From the NCBI GenBank assembly GCA_910576785.1, contig CAJTJG010000009.1, positions 1 to 64,000 on the forward strand: DNA of 64,000 nt, given 5' to 3'. This stretch comes from an uncultured Duncaniella sp. (lineage in GTDB: Bacteria > Bacteroidota > Bacteroidia > Bacteroidales > Muribaculaceae). The notes beneath the pieces are model-generated. The model was given only the letters and a program-made list of their open reading frames with translations. It searched no databases and was not told the origin of the DNA. Below, piece by piece: positions 8,039 to 17,563 of the stretch. Each line of letters opens with the position of its first letter. Position 1 is the stretch's first letter. The position numbers were made by a program, and so were the translations under genes.

Positions 8039-8374
8039 TTAGTCCATGCTGAAGGACTCCTTCGACGGGTTGCGGAAGTGAACCTTGTGGTCGAGATACT
8101 CCTGCGTGGCGATGAGAGTGGGCTTGGGAAGACGCTCGTAAAAGCGGGAGATCTCTATCTGCTCGCGGTTTTCGGAAATCTCCTCGAGATTGTCATTGAG
8201 CGAAGCGAACTCCTGAAGTTTCTTCTCAAGATCATGCTTCATTTCTGCTGCGATCTGGTTTGACCGCTTTGCAATTATGCAGACGGTCTCATAGACATTC
8301 CCGGTATCCTCGCTCATGGTGATGAGGTCGCGGGTCTGTGTGTTGAGCGGTGCGTTTGTCTTCTTGTAGTCCAT
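8039..8374 (-). CDS. rpoZ: RNA polymerase omega-like (Rpb6-type) subunit
   Basis: Protein of 111 aa. The segment 'TGNVYETVCIIAKRSNQIAAEMKHDL' resembles the omega/Rpb6 core, in which 'R..QI' residues contact the beta-prime subunit. The C-terminal half is helical and then low in features. In Bacteroidales an Rpb6-like gene commonly follows bamD, and it does here, 39 bases downstream. The assignment rests on this synteny and the short motif; sequence similarity to proteobacterial omega is weak. Confidence 0.7.
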   Translation of the reverse strand: MDYKKTNAPLNTQTRDLITMSEDTGNVYETVCIIAKRSNQIAAEMKHDLEKKLQEFASLNDNLEEISENREQIEISRFYERLPKPTLIATQEYLDHKVHFRNPSKESFSMD

Positions 8375-8413
8375 ATCTATATAATAGGTATTTTTTCGTT
8401 TACTTGATTGTTT

Positions 8414-9214
8414 TCAGTCCTTGGTATAGCGGCTTGCTATCTTGAAGATATTCTCAGCCTCTTCCCTGTGGGGAGAGTCGGGATAGTTGTTGATAAAGGA
8501 GTAGTACTCGTCAACAACCTCACGGAAACGGTCGGCCTTCTTCTCGTCCACGCTCTCTCTCGCCTCCTGATAGCGGGATTTGAGTATGAGCAATTCCAGA
8601 TCCTCCTTGTATTTGGAGTAGGGGTAATCCTTTATGGCATTCTTGGCCACGATCACCGCGCTTTCGTAATTGTTGCCGAGATACGTGCCGAGATTGTAAT
8701 ACAGCTGAGCATTCTCAAGCTGTTTGAGTGTCAGTTTGTCCTGAAGCTCGAATATGGCGTTCTGAGCCACAGAAACTTTGTCACTTCTCGGGAAATAATC
8801 AAGGAAAGACTGCAGTTCCTGGATAGCCTTTATGGTGCCTGTCTGATCGAGCTGCGGATCTGGGGAGTCAAGATAATATCCGTAGCCGCAGAAGTATCTG
8901 GCAAGCTCGGTATACTTTCCCTTTGGGAAACGCTGATAATACGTCTTGAAATATGCGCCGGCGCTCTCATAATCCTTGTTCTCGTAGTTGGAGAGAGCAA
9001 GGAGATAAAGGGCGTCTTCGGCTTTCTCCGAGCCCTTGAACACCGTGACTACCGGTTCGAGCACGGTAGCGGCCTGAGTGTATTTCTTTTCCTCGAATGC
9101 ACGCTTGGCAAAGTCAAGATGATAGTCTGCATCCGTGCTTTTAAGTACACGCTGATACTCTCCACAGGATGTGAAGGCTGCAAGCAGCAAAAGAGCATAT
9201 ATAATTCTAAGCAT
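8414..9214 (-). CDS. bamD: Outer membrane assembly lipoprotein BamD
   Basis: Protein of 266 aa. A lipoprotein signal ends at Cys17 ('LLAAFTSC'). The rest is a series of tetratricopeptide-like helical repeats with the BamD pattern 'F..KKYTQAA..LEPVV..FKGSEKAEDALYLLA...Y...DY..A...FK.YY..FP.GKY'. BamD is part of the BAM complex, anchored in the inner leaflet of the outer membrane, and helps BamA insert beta-barrels. A minus-strand -7 element TAATTTTG is at 9271-9278. It is followed by the omega-like gene in the same transcript. Confidence 0.93.
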   Translation of the reverse strand: MLRIIYALLLLAAFTSCGEYQRVLKSTDADYHLDFAKRAFEEKKYTQAATVLEPVVTVFKGSEKAEDALYLLALSNYENKDYESAGAYFKTYYQRFPKGKYTELARYFCGYGYYLDSPDPQLDQTGTIKAIQELQSFLDYFPRSDKVSVAQNAIFELQDKLTLKQLENAQLYYNLGTYLGNNYESAVIVAKNAIKDYPYSKYKEDLELLILKSRYQEARESVDEKKADRFREVVDEYYSFINNYPDSPHREEAENIFKIASRYTKD

Positions 9215-9369
9215 TGTCTTCTTTTAAGATTTCTGTGGGTCGAAACGGAAAGGATCTGCGTTTCAACTTGCAAAATTAATACTTTTTGGCGGAAAAACGG
9301 CTATTCAGAAGTGTGTAATTTTTAAAATAGTGTTAATTTTGCGGAAGAAATTCAGAACAGAATACCGAC

Positions 9370-10884
9370 ATGACTCTATATAACCGATTGCTCACGCTGA
9401 TATGCGTATTGGTAATGACATGCCTCCCTCTCGGAGCCTCAGGTCCGAAACGGGAACTTAGAGGTGTATGGCTCACCACCGTATGGGGCATAGACTGGCC
9501 CTCACGCAGCGGAGTGGGAGAGACCGCGGCACGCCATCAGAAGGAGGAGATGAGAAAGATACTCGACAGATGCAGACGTCTTAACCTGACCACTGTTTTC
9601 TTTCAGGTACGATCAGTCGGCGATGCCATGTACAGATCATCCCTCGAGCCATGGAGTGGATTCATAAGCGGCAAAAGGGGGGAGAATCCCGGATGGGATC
9701 CTCTCGAATTTGTCGTGGAGGAGTGTCATGCCAGAGGGCTCGAATGTTATGCATGGGTCAATCCTTTCAGATGGTCATCAGGCACAGACTACGCCACTCC
9801 GCAGGACAAGGAGTTCAAACGCCGCGGCTGGCTCATAAGCCACAATAAATACACAGCCTTCAATCCCGGTCTTGAAGCCGTGCGCGAACATGTCACCAAT
9901 GTATGCCGCGAGATCGTGGAAAACTATGATATCGACGGAATGGTGTTCGATGATTATTTCTATCCAAACAGGATATCCGAATCAAAGGATGCGCCCGACT
10001 ATGATATCTACATCAATGAAGCTCCGTGGATGTCGTTCGGAGACTGGAGAAGAGCCAACGTCCACAAGGCCATAGCTGATATCAGCGCCATGATCAGAGA
10101 CACACGTCCCGACCTGCGTTTCGGAATATCCCCTGCTGGAGTGGCCGGAAAGCATGACACATCCGCGCCGAAATGGGGGATGGAGATATGCGATGTCAAA
10201 GCCGCAGACTGGCAATATCGCGAGATTTACTCCGACCCCCTCGGGCTGCTCTACCAAGGCACCATCGACTTCATCTCCCCACAGATTTACTGGGCCACCA
10301 CACATCCAACCGCTCCCTTCACCAGATTGTCATCGTGGTGGAATTCCGCCGCCAATTTCTACGACCGACACTGCTATACCAGTGTAACCCTTGAACGCGT
10401 TGAGAATGGCGACAAGCGGGAAAACTGCCGGGATCTCATCAGGCAGATCGAGTCAAACCGTCGCTCAAGCATCGACGGCGATCTCGGCTTTGTCATATAC
10501 AGCGCCAAATTTCTCCCTGTAGTGGAACGCTATCTGTCAGAAGGACCGTTCGCCAGGCCTTCCATCCCTCCTGTCAGGCGCGGGTTTGAAAGTGATCATC
10601 GTCAAGGTCCCGAGAGATTGAGACTGAAAGGCAGCAAACTCGAATGGTCGCCCGTCAAAAGAAAATCCAATGAGGTGATACGCTACACTGTCTACGAGAT
10701 CCCCCGCAAGGTGAGCTATGAGGATGCGCTGGATCCAAAGGGCGACGGACTGAGGGGTGAATACCTGCTCGGTGTGACATATGACCCGGAAATAACTCTT
10801 GACGGCGCTCCCGATGGTTTCAGATATGCAGTCTGCGTGCTCGACGGCAACTCAACCGAGAGCGCACCTGCATGGTGTGAATGA
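9370..10884 (+). CDS. GHL10 (DUF187) family glycoside-hydrolase-like protein, secreted
   Basis: Protein of 504 aa with a signal peptide (cleavage about residue 24). The catalytic-like (beta/alpha)8 barrel begins with the family hallmark 'RELRGVWLTTVWGIDWPS' and includes 'FFQVR..GDAMY.S..EPWS' and 'YDIDGMVFDDYFYP'. The last roughly 90 residues form a separate beta-rich module, probably Fn3-like. The family (YngK-related) is thought to act on peptidoglycan or other polysaccharides, but the substrate here is unknown. A plus-strand -7 element TAATTTTG lies at 9334-9341. Its end overlaps the convergent small gene at 10852. Confidence 0.88.
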   Translation: MTLYNRLLTLICVLVMTCLPLGASGPKRELRGVWLTTVWGIDWPSRSGVGETAARHQKEEMRKILDRCRRLNLTTVFFQVRSVGDAMYRSSLEPWSGFISGKRGENPGWDPLEFVVEECHARGLECYAWVNPFRWSSGTDYATPQDKEFKRRGWLISHNKYTAFNPGLEAVREHVTNVCREIVENYDIDGMVFDDYFYPNRISESKDAPDYDIYINEAPWMSFGDWRRANVHKAIADISAMIRDTRPDLRFGISPAGVAGKHDTSAPKWGMEICDVKAADWQYREIYSDPLGLLYQGTIDFISPQIYWATTHPTAPFTRLSSWWNSAANFYDRHCYTSVTLERVENGDKRENCRDLIRQIESNRRSSIDGDLGFVIYSAKFLPVVERYLSEGPFARPSIPPVRRGFESDHRQGPERLRLKGSKLEWSPVKRKSNEVIRYTVYEIPRKVSYEDALDPKGDGLRGEYLLGVTYDPEITLDGAPDGFRYAVCVLDGNSTESAPAWCE

Positions 10885-11106
10885 TCCGTCACCCGAGGCT
10901 TTCTCGCGGCTGCGCTCCATGTCCTGTTTCACATAGAATCGCAGTATGGCATAAACCACATTCTGCATTGGCGTGAGTGTGGATTCGGGGTTCTGTCCGA
11001 GTATGAACTCCATTGTCAAAGCATTGGATATCGGACCACGGTCATTGGCCGAAAGCGAGTTGATGGTATCAATAACTCTGGCAGTTATGATTACAGGACA
11101 TCTCAT
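10852..11106 (-). CDS. Small conserved-looking hypothetical protein
   Basis: Protein of 84 aa beginning 'MRCPVIITARVIDTINSLS'. It has no signal peptide, no membrane segment and no domain I recognise. It is supported as a gene by a minus-strand -7 element TAACTTTG at 11140-11147, about 35 bases upstream of this ATG. The longer in-frame upstream reading would cross that promoter, so I prefer the ATG at 11104-11106. It is convergent with the GHL10 gene and overlaps its last 33 bases. Function unknown. Confidence 0.5.
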   Translation of the reverse strand: MRCPVIITARVIDTINSLSANDRGPISNALTMEFILGQNPESTLTPMQNVVYAILRFYVKQDMERSREKASGDGSFTPCRCALG

Positions 11107-11237
11107 GGCTGAATTACTTAGAGGTTGAAGGTGATATCGCAAAGTTATAACTTCACATGGGCAAGAACAGCGCACACATCTGTTAAAACTCACTAATAAA
11201 CCACGCTTATCCCTATACATTCAATATAACACAAAGA

Positions 11238-11282
11238 AACAGTTCCTGTGTTTGCAATGGATATACAAACACAGGAACTGTT
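11238..11282 (-). terminator. Intrinsic terminator downstream of the decarboxylase gene
   Basis: A perfect 17-base stem (11238-11254 with 11266-11282) has an 11-base loop. It lies 37 bases past the stop of the biotin-dependent decarboxylase gene. A T-rich tract follows in the minus direction. Confidence 0.75.
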
Positions 11283-11318
11283 CGTTTATGATCCTGTCTC
11301 CTTAAAAAGAGAATATCC

Positions 11319-13229
11319 TTAGTCAGCAAACTCAATCAGAGGAGCATCAGTGCCTACCACTTCACCCTCCTTGACGAGAACGCGTTTCACTACGGCGTCA
11401 GTCTCGGCCTCAAGATCGTTTTCCATCTTCATTGCCTCATAGACCAGCAGAAGATCACCCTTCTTTACAGCCTGACCATCCTTGACATTGACCGAAACGA
11501 TGCGGCCGCCCATGGGTGCGGTAAATGTCGGGCCTGTGATCGGCTCTACCTCAGCCTGCACCTCAGCAACAGCGGGAGCGGCGGACGCGGACTCTTTCAT
11601 CTCAGCCTCGAACTCCTCCGTACGGCGTTTGCGCAGGAAACCGTTGGCCACATTGGGGAGGAGTTCCAGAAGCAGCATTTCCTCATTGTTGGAAGCAAGT
11701 TTCTTACCGCCGAGATCCTCAAGCACGGGATTGACAGGCTTCTTGTAGGACGATACATCGTAGGGCTTCTCCACAGCCGATCCGGTGATCTTCTCGCGGA
11801 ATGCAGGATCAACAGGCACCGGAGTGTGTCCGTACTCACCCTTCACAAGAGAGATGAACTGATTGTTTGTGGTTGAATAGTCAGGTTTGCCGTTCTTGCG
11901 GTCGAGCGCTACAAGCACGGCCTGGCTGCCAACAATCTGGCTTGTCGGAGTAACGAGGGGGATCAGGCCGGCATCACGGCGCACCATGGGGATGAGCTTC
12001 ATGGCATCCTCAAGCAGATCCTCGCTCTTGAGCTGACGGAGCTGGGCCACCATATTGGAGTACATGCCGCCTGGCACCTCAGCTGTCTTCACGAGTTCGT
12101 TGGGCTTCGGGAAGTGGAAATATGCCTCTATCTTATGGCAGGCATCCAGGAGAGCCTCCTCGTCGCCGGCCATGGCAAACTCGATGGCGCTGTCGAAGAG
12201 GGCCGCGATCTCAGGAGGCAGCTGATCCTTGAGCGGATCAAAATCGATAGGCATATTGTCGCGGTTGAGATCGAAATCCGCCAACTCCTTGCGGGCACCG
12301 AGAAGCTCCTTGCGGATGCGTCCCACTGCCTCCATGTTGGCTTCGACCTCCACTCCCATACGCTGGCAGAAGATATAGATGAGCTCGATGGCGGGAGCAG
12401 CAGAGCCGCCGCCAAACCACCAGATGTTGGTATCAAGTATATCCACACCGTTTATCACAGCCATAAGCGCCGATGCAAGACCGTAGCCGGGGGTGCAATG
12501 TGTATGGAAGTCAACGGGCACCTTCACCTCGCGCTTCAGAGCCGAGATAATCGAGGCCGCACGCATGGGATTGACAAGTCCGGCCATATCTTTGAGCGTG
12601 ATTATTTTCGCTCCGAGAGCCTCCATGGCTTTGGCTTTGCCCACAAAGTACTCATCGGTAAAGATCTTCTCGGGTTCAGGCTCTGATCCGCCGAACATCT
12701 TCTTTATCTTACCGAAGAACCCGCCTTCGGATTCTTTCACCTCCGGCTTGGGATCCACCGTATAGCAAACAGCGCCATCGGCTATACCACCGAGATTGTT
12801 GATGAGGCGGATGGATTCCTTTACATTGTCAATATCATTGAGTGCGTCAAAAATACGCATTACATTCAGACCATTGGCGATAGCCTCCTTGTAGAAGCCC
12901 TCGAGGACACTGTTGGGATAGGGTACATAACCAAACAGGTTGCGGCCGCGCGACAGCGCTGACAGGAGCGATTTGGGATGCTCGCTCTTGGAGTCCATGG
13001 CTTTGGACACCGTGCGGAGACGATTCCATGGTGACTCATCAAGATAACGCATCACCGAGTCGGGCACAGCACCGCCCCACACCTCCATGATATGGAAATG
13101 TGCATCCTCATAAAACGGAAGAAGACGGTCTATGGTAGCCTGGCTCATGCGTGTGGCAAAAAGCGACTGCTGGCCATCGCGGAGTGTCAAGTCGCGGATT
13201 TTGAGTATAGGTCTGTTAATTTTAGCCAT
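11319..13229 (-). CDS. oadA: Biotin-dependent oxaloacetate decarboxylase alpha subunit / pyruvate carboxylase subunit B type
   Basis: Protein of 636 aa with three parts. Residues about 1-270 are a DRE-TIM/HMGL-like carboxyltransferase barrel ('LTLRDGQQSLFATRMS', zinc motif 'DFHTHCTPG'). A conserved carboxylase domain follows to about 470. The C-terminal biotinyl domain carries 'VYEAMKMEN' with the biotinylated Lys. This is the architecture of oxaloacetate decarboxylase alpha or pyruvate carboxylase subunit B. No beta/gamma membrane subunits or biotin carboxylase gene are adjacent, so the exact reaction cannot be fixed. It is monocistronic, with a -7 element TAATTTTG at 13259-13266 and a strong terminator. 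Confidence 0.88.
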   Translation of the reverse strand: MAKINRPILKIRDLTLRDGQQSLFATRMSQATIDRLLPFYEDAHFHIMEVWGGAVPDSVMRYLDESPWNRLRTVSKAMDSKSEHPKSLLSALSRGRNLFGYVPYPNSVLEGFYKEAIANGLNVMRIFDALNDIDNVKESIRLINNLGGIADGAVCYTVDPKPEVKESEGGFFGKIKKMFGGSEPEPEKIFTDEYFVGKAKAMEALGAKIITLKDMAGLVNPMRAASIISALKREVKVPVDFHTHCTPGYGLASALMAVINGVDILDTNIWWFGGGSAAPAIELIYIFCQRMGVEVEANMEAVGRIRKELLGARKELADFDLNRDNMPIDFDPLKDQLPPEIAALFDSAIEFAMAGDEEALLDACHKIEAYFHFPKPNELVKTAEVPGGMYSNMVAQLRQLKSEDLLEDAMKLIPMVRRDAGLIPLVTPTSQIVGSQAVLVALDRKNGKPDYSTTNNQFISLVKGEYGHTPVPVDPAFREKITGSAVEKPYDVSSYKKPVNPVLEDLGGKKLASNNEEMLLLELLPNVANGFLRKRRTEEFEAEMKESASAAPAVAEVQAEVEPITGPTFTAPMGGRIVSVNVKDGQAVKKGDLLLVYEAMKMENDLEAETDAVVKRVLVKEGEVVGTDAPLIEFAD

Positions 13230-13308
13230 ATGTTTCCTTATTACTTGTTTTCAATCGACAAAATTAGTATTTATTGGCGAATTAAAGAAAAATTTCCTCA
13301 ATTATTTA

Positions 13309-13947
13309 TCATATAAACGGATTGGACATCTTCTCGTGCCCGATCGTGGTTTCACCACCATGGCCCGGGAGCACAACGGTATTGTCAGGGAGAGTCATGA
13401 GTTTATTCCTTATCGCGGATATGAGGGTGGCATGATCGCCGCCAGGCAGATCCGTGCGTCCTACCGAACCGGCGAAAAGTGCATCTCCGGTGATGACAAA
13501 CCCGCTTTCGGGCGCATAGAGCGCGATGCTTCCAGGCGAATGCCCCGGCACGGACAGTACCTCGAGCGGTTCTTTGCCTATCATTATGACGTCACCGTCA
13601 TGGAGCGCGATATCCACACCATGATCGGGCGTCGACACCGGTATATGAAACCGTGCCGCGCTCTCGCCGAGGCTGCGTCCGAGAAAGTCGTCATCAGGAT
13701 GCGCCTCGATCTCCACACCATACCGCTCCTTGACCTTAAGATTGCCGAATATATGGTCAAGATGCATATGGGTATTGATCAGATGTGTCACCCGGAGGTT
13801 GTTTCTCGCCATGAAGTCTTCAAGTGCCTTTGTCTCGGCGTGATCTATCATACCCGGATCTATCACGGCTGCCTCGAGGGTGGCGGGGTCATACACTACA
13901 TATGTGTTGACGCCGAACATATTGAACACAAATCTGCTTACTTTCAT
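13309..13947 (-). CDS. MBL-fold metallo-hydrolase (glyoxalase II-like)
   Basis: Protein of 212 aa with the metallo-beta-lactamase zinc motif 'THMHLDH' near residue 60. Further ligands are in 'VPGHSPGS' and the C-terminal 'LPGHGGET'. The compact form without a C-terminal helical domain is like the YcbL class of glyoxalase II-related thioesterases. It is probably cytoplasmic. Its start overlaps the rsmG stop by 4 bases, so the two are likely co-translated. Confidence 0.88.
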   Translation of the reverse strand: MKVSRFVFNMFGVNTYVVYDPATLEAAVIDPGMIDHAETKALEDFMARNNLRVTHLINTHMHLDHIFGNLKVKERYGVEIEAHPDDDFLGRSLGESAARFHIPVSTPDHGVDIALHDGDVIMIGKEPLEVLSVPGHSPGSIALYAPESGFVITGDALFAGSVGRTDLPGGDHATLISAIRNKLMTLPDNTVVLPGHGGETTIGHEKMSNPFI

Positions 13948-14567
13948 AGCTCCACGTATATGAGATCCTTGGTGGCGAAATATTCATCCTGAAAATAATC
14001 GCTCAGCGGAATATCTATCAATGGCTGCCTGACACGCCCGAGTTCGGCCCCGAGATCACCCCCCTTCAGACATATCAGTCCGTTGGGGATACGGGACCCG
14101 TTCTTCTTCGGCGATATATTGCGGCGGATGAGCCGCACAAGCTCATCAAGCTGCATCACGGCACGCGACACCACAAAGTCGACCTTCAGCGCACACTCTC
14201 CGATATCGCCATGCTGGAATGTCACATTATCAAGTCCGATGGCTTCTGCTATCGACGATGCCACCTTGATCTTTTTGCCTATCCTGTCTATCAGGTGAAA
14301 CCTGCACTCTGGCCACATGATAGCAAGTGGTATGCCGGGAAATCCTCCTCCGGTGCCGAGATCGATGAATGTAGTGCCTGCGGCCGGTGTGAAAAATTTT
14401 GCGATGGCAAGCGAATGCAGCACATGATGCGAGTACAGATTGCCGATATCTTTACGTGAGATCACATTGATTTTCTCATTCCATTCCGGATACAGAACAC
14501 CAAGGGCAGCAAACTGTTCGCGCTGACGATCGGTCAGTCCCGGAAAATATTTCAATATCTCTTCCAT
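13944..14567 (-). CDS. rsmG: 16S rRNA (guanine-527-N7)-methyltransferase
   Basis: Protein of 207 aa, the usual RsmG length. The SAM-binding loop is 'FIDLGTGGGFPGIPLAI', and 'INVISRKD' in the N-terminal helices is a family signature. It methylates N7 of G527 in the 530 loop of 16S rRNA. It is the first gene of a two-gene operon with the MBL hydrolase and is divergent from the S1-domain gene. Confidence 0.95.
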   Translation of the reverse strand: MEEILKYFPGLTDRQREQFAALGVLYPEWNEKINVISRKDIGNLYSHHVLHSLAIAKFFTPAAGTTFIDLGTGGGFPGIPLAIMWPECRFHLIDRIGKKIKVASSIAEAIGLDNVTFQHGDIGECALKVDFVVSRAVMQLDELVRLIRRNISPKKNGSRIPNGLICLKGGDLGAELGRVRQPLIDIPLSDYFQDEYFATKDLIYVEL

Positions 14568-14705
14568 TATGATTCTGGAGTTGTTTATGTGTCGGATTTA
14601 ACAATCGTGACCGTACAGGTGTTTTCTATACAGAGTCTTTTAAATTACAAATTTAGCCTTTATTTATGAGAATTTGGCTATATTTGCATGAAAATCAATT
14701 CAGAC

Positions 14706-15539
14706 ATGATAAAAATCGGAAAATACAACACCCTTAAAGTCGTCAAAAATGTAGACTTCGGGGCCTATCTGGACGGCGGGGACGCCGGTGAGATACTTCT
14801 GCCGGCACGCTATATCAGCCACACCCTCAAGCCCGGCGAGGATATCAACGTGTTCATCTACAGAGACAACGAAGGGCGCCTCATAGCCACGACCGAACAC
14901 CCGTATGCCGAGGTGGGCGAATTCGCATTTCTTCAGGTCAACGATGTCAATGCCACAGGCGCATTCCTTGACTGGGGACTCATGAAGCAACTGCTTGTGC
15001 CCTACAGCGAACAGCGCATGCGCCTGAGCCGCGGCATGATCATACCAGTATACGTATATCTCGATCAGAACACCAAAAGAGTGGTGGCATCGGCTAAGAT
15101 CGAGAAGTTCATCGGCAATACCATCCCGACCTACAAGATAGGCCATAAGGTGAAGATACTCGTACTGAAACACACCGAGATGGGCTACCGCGTCATTGTC
15201 GACAATCTCTTCTACGGCATGGTATACAACAACGAGGTATATGCTCCCCTTGAGATAGGGGAGACCATGGACGCATATGTCAAGCAAGTGCGCGAGGATG
15301 GCAAGATAGACCTGACCCTGCATGGCGGCAATGATGGCCGGATCGACAATCTGGCAAGACGCATAGCCGAGCGTCTGCGTCAGGAACCCGACGGATTCAT
15401 TCCATTAAACGATGCTTCTTCGCCCGAAGCCATCAGGGAGACATTCCAATGCTCCAAGAAAGACTACAAGAAAGCCATAGGCAATCTGTATCGCGACCAC
15501 ACCATCACGATCACGGAGGGCGGCATAAAGCTCAACTGA
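14706..15539 (+). CDS. S1-domain RNA-binding protein of the CvfB type
   Basis: Protein of 277 aa from the second in-frame ATG. A -7 element TATATTTG at 14679-14686 predicts initiation near 14693, which leaves the upstream ATG at 14688 outside the transcript. The protein has tandem S1-like OB domains ('LKVVKNVDFGAYLDGG..GEILLP', 'VNATGAFLDWGLMKQLLVP', 'GYRVIVDNLFYGMVYNNEV') and a C-terminal winged-helix-like segment ending 'GGIKLN'. This is the CvfB layout. The family binds RNA and affects gene expression in Firmicutes; the role here is inferred only. Its end overlaps the convergent ABC-F gene by 8 bases. Confidence 0.87.
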   Translation: MIKIGKYNTLKVVKNVDFGAYLDGGDAGEILLPARYISHTLKPGEDINVFIYRDNEGRLIATTEHPYAEVGEFAFLQVNDVNATGAFLDWGLMKQLLVPYSEQRMRLSRGMIIPVYVYLDQNTKRVVASAKIEKFIGNTIPTYKIGHKVKILVLKHTEMGYRVIVDNLFYGMVYNNEVYAPLEIGETMDAYVKQVREDGKIDLTLHGGNDGRIDNLARRIAERLRQEPDGFIPLNDASSPEAIRETFQCSKKDYKKAIGNLYRDHTITITEGGIKLN

Positions 15540-17508
15540 TCTCCTCCAGTTCCATCGACGCCAGTTCCCAGAGCGACATGGCGTTCTCCAGGGCCCTGGT
15601 GGTGGCGGCATGCCGCTCGTAAATGTCGGCAGGATATTCCCCGATGGATATCTGGGCCTCTATCCCGGCGAGCTCTTCCTCCAGCCTGTTCACCTCGGCT
15701 TCGGCTTCCTCAACCTTACGCTTGGCCTTGCGGACAAATTTTTCATGTTCGCGTTGCTCGGCATATGTGAGTTTACGTGGATTGGCTTCACCATTATTTT
15801 TCGACACACTACCGGAGGAGCTGCCTTTGTGCGGCTCCTCTTTTTTTGCGGGCTCGGCCGATGCCACAGGTTTGTTTCGCTCAAGCTCGGCAAGCGAATC
15901 GAGCTTCTTTTTCTCAAGGAACTCATAGATACCACCGAGACACTCCTTCACATTGCCGCCGCCGAATTCATATACCTTGTCCACGAGGCCGTCAAGAAAC
16001 TCTCGGTCATGGCTGACAAGAATCACGGTCCCGTTAAATTCCTTGATGGCAGCTTTGAGGATATCCTTGGTTTTCATGTCAAGGTGGTTGGTGGGCTCGT
16101 CAAGAATCAGGAGATTGACCGGTTCAAGCAGCAGCCTTATCATGGCGAGACGGGTTTTCTCGCCACCTGACAACACCTTCACTTTCTTGTCGGAGGCTTC
16201 TCCGCCAAACATGAATGCGCCCAATATATCCCGTATCTTAGTACGGATATCACCGACAGCCACACGGTCGATGGTGTCGAACACCGTGATCTCTCCATCC
16301 AGCAACTGGGCTTGGTTCTGGGCGAAATATCCTATCTTGACATTATGGCCTATCTTTAGATTGCCCGTGAATGGGATCTCACCCATGATACATTTCACAA
16401 GCGTGGATTTACCTTCGCCGTTTTTGCCAACGAAAGCCACCTTTTCACCCCTCTTGATTGTGAAGGTAGCATGGTCAAACACCTGGTGCGCCCCATAGGC
16501 CTTGCCCACATTGTCGGCTATCACCGGATAGTCACCCGAACGGGGAGCCGGAGGGAATTTTAGATTGAGATGCGACGTATCCACCTCATCCACCTCCAGG
16601 CGCTCGATCTTCGCCAACTGCTTTATGCGGCTCTGCACCTGCACACTCTTGGTGGCCTTGTAGCGGAAACGCTCTATGAAGTCCTCTGTATCCTTGATCA
16701 TCTTCTGCTGATTCTGGTAGGCCCTCATCTGCTGTTCGAGACGTTCCTGGCGGAGCGTGACATATTTTGAATAGTTCACGGAATAATCGTAGATCTTGCC
16801 GAGCGAGATCTCGATTGTACGGTTGGTGACATTGTCTATGAAAGCCCGGTCATGACTCACGAGCACCACGGCATTGGCCTTGGTCATAAGGAAATTCTCA
16901 AGCCATTGTATCGACTCAATGTCAAGGTGGTTTGTAGGCTCATCGAGCAGGAGCACATCCGGACGGGTGAGCAGCAGCTTGGCCAGCTCTATACGCATAC
17001 GCCATCCGCCGGAAAATTCCGCTGTGGGACGATCAAAGTCATCGCGGGTAAATCCAAGGCCAAGCAATGTCTTCTCCATCTCAGCCTCGCAGTTGTCGCT
17101 CTCCTCCATGGCTATGCGGTCGCTCAGCGACGTCATGCTTTCTATCAGCTCCTGATACGATGCCGACTCATAGTCCGTACGGTTCGAGAGTTCCTCCGAC
17201 AGTTTGTCGAGACGGTCATGCATCTCTTTCAGATGGCTGAACGCTGTCCGCACCTCCTCTATCACCGTAGCGGTATCGGATATTGTCATATGCTGCGGCA
17301 GGTAGCCTATGGTCGTGCCACGGGGCACGGATACACTGCCGGATGTGGGACGCTGTATGCCGGCTATTATTTTAAGCATGGTGGACTTTCCCGCACCGTT
17401 CTTTCCCACCAGTGCGATCTTGTCCTTGCGGTTGATTATATAGGAGATATTGTCGAACAGAGATTTTGCGCTGAACTCCACCGACAGACCATTTATGGAA
17501 ATGCTCAT
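15532..17508 (-). CDS. ABC-F family ATPase (ribosome-associated, Uup/YdiF-like)
   Basis: Protein of 658 aa with two nucleotide-binding domains and no membrane segment. The first has Walker A 'GKNGAGKST' (about 37), signature 'FSGGWRMR' and 'LLLDEPTNHLD'. The second has 'GKNGEGKST', 'LSGGEKTRL' and 'LILDEPTNHLD'. A charged coiled-coil tail (about 560-658) resembles the DNA- or RNA-binding C-terminal domain of Uup. ABC-F proteins act on the ribosome E site or in antibiotic resistance; this one looks like a housekeeping member. A -7 element TAATTTTG is at 17532-17539. Confidence 0.92.
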   Translation of the reverse strand: MSISINGLSVEFSAKSLFDNISYIINRKDKIALVGKNGAGKSTMLKIIAGIQRPTSGSVSVPRGTTIGYLPQHMTISDTATVIEEVRTAFSHLKEMHDRLDKLSEELSNRTDYESASYQELIESMTSLSDRIAMEESDNCEAEMEKTLLGLGFTRDDFDRPTAEFSGGWRMRIELAKLLLTRPDVLLLDEPTNHLDIESIQWLENFLMTKANAVVLVSHDRAFIDNVTNRTIEISLGKIYDYSVNYSKYVTLRQERLEQQMRAYQNQQKMIKDTEDFIERFRYKATKSVQVQSRIKQLAKIERLEVDEVDTSHLNLKFPPAPRSGDYPVIADNVGKAYGAHQVFDHATFTIKRGEKVAFVGKNGEGKSTLVKCIMGEIPFTGNLKIGHNVKIGYFAQNQAQLLDGEITVFDTIDRVAVGDIRTKIRDILGAFMFGGEASDKKVKVLSGGEKTRLAMIRLLLEPVNLLILDEPTNHLDMKTKDILKAAIKEFNGTVILVSHDREFLDGLVDKVYEFGGGNVKECLGGIYEFLEKKKLDSLAELERNKPVASAEPAKKEEPHKGSSSGSVSKNNGEANPRKLTYAEQREHEKFVRKAKRKVEEAEAEVNRLEEELAGIEAQISIGEYPADIYERHAATTRALENAMSLWELASMELEEIS

Positions 17509-17563
17509 TGGGCTATTTGTTTTTCAGGATGCAAAATTACTCATTATCTCCCGTATTGGCAAA

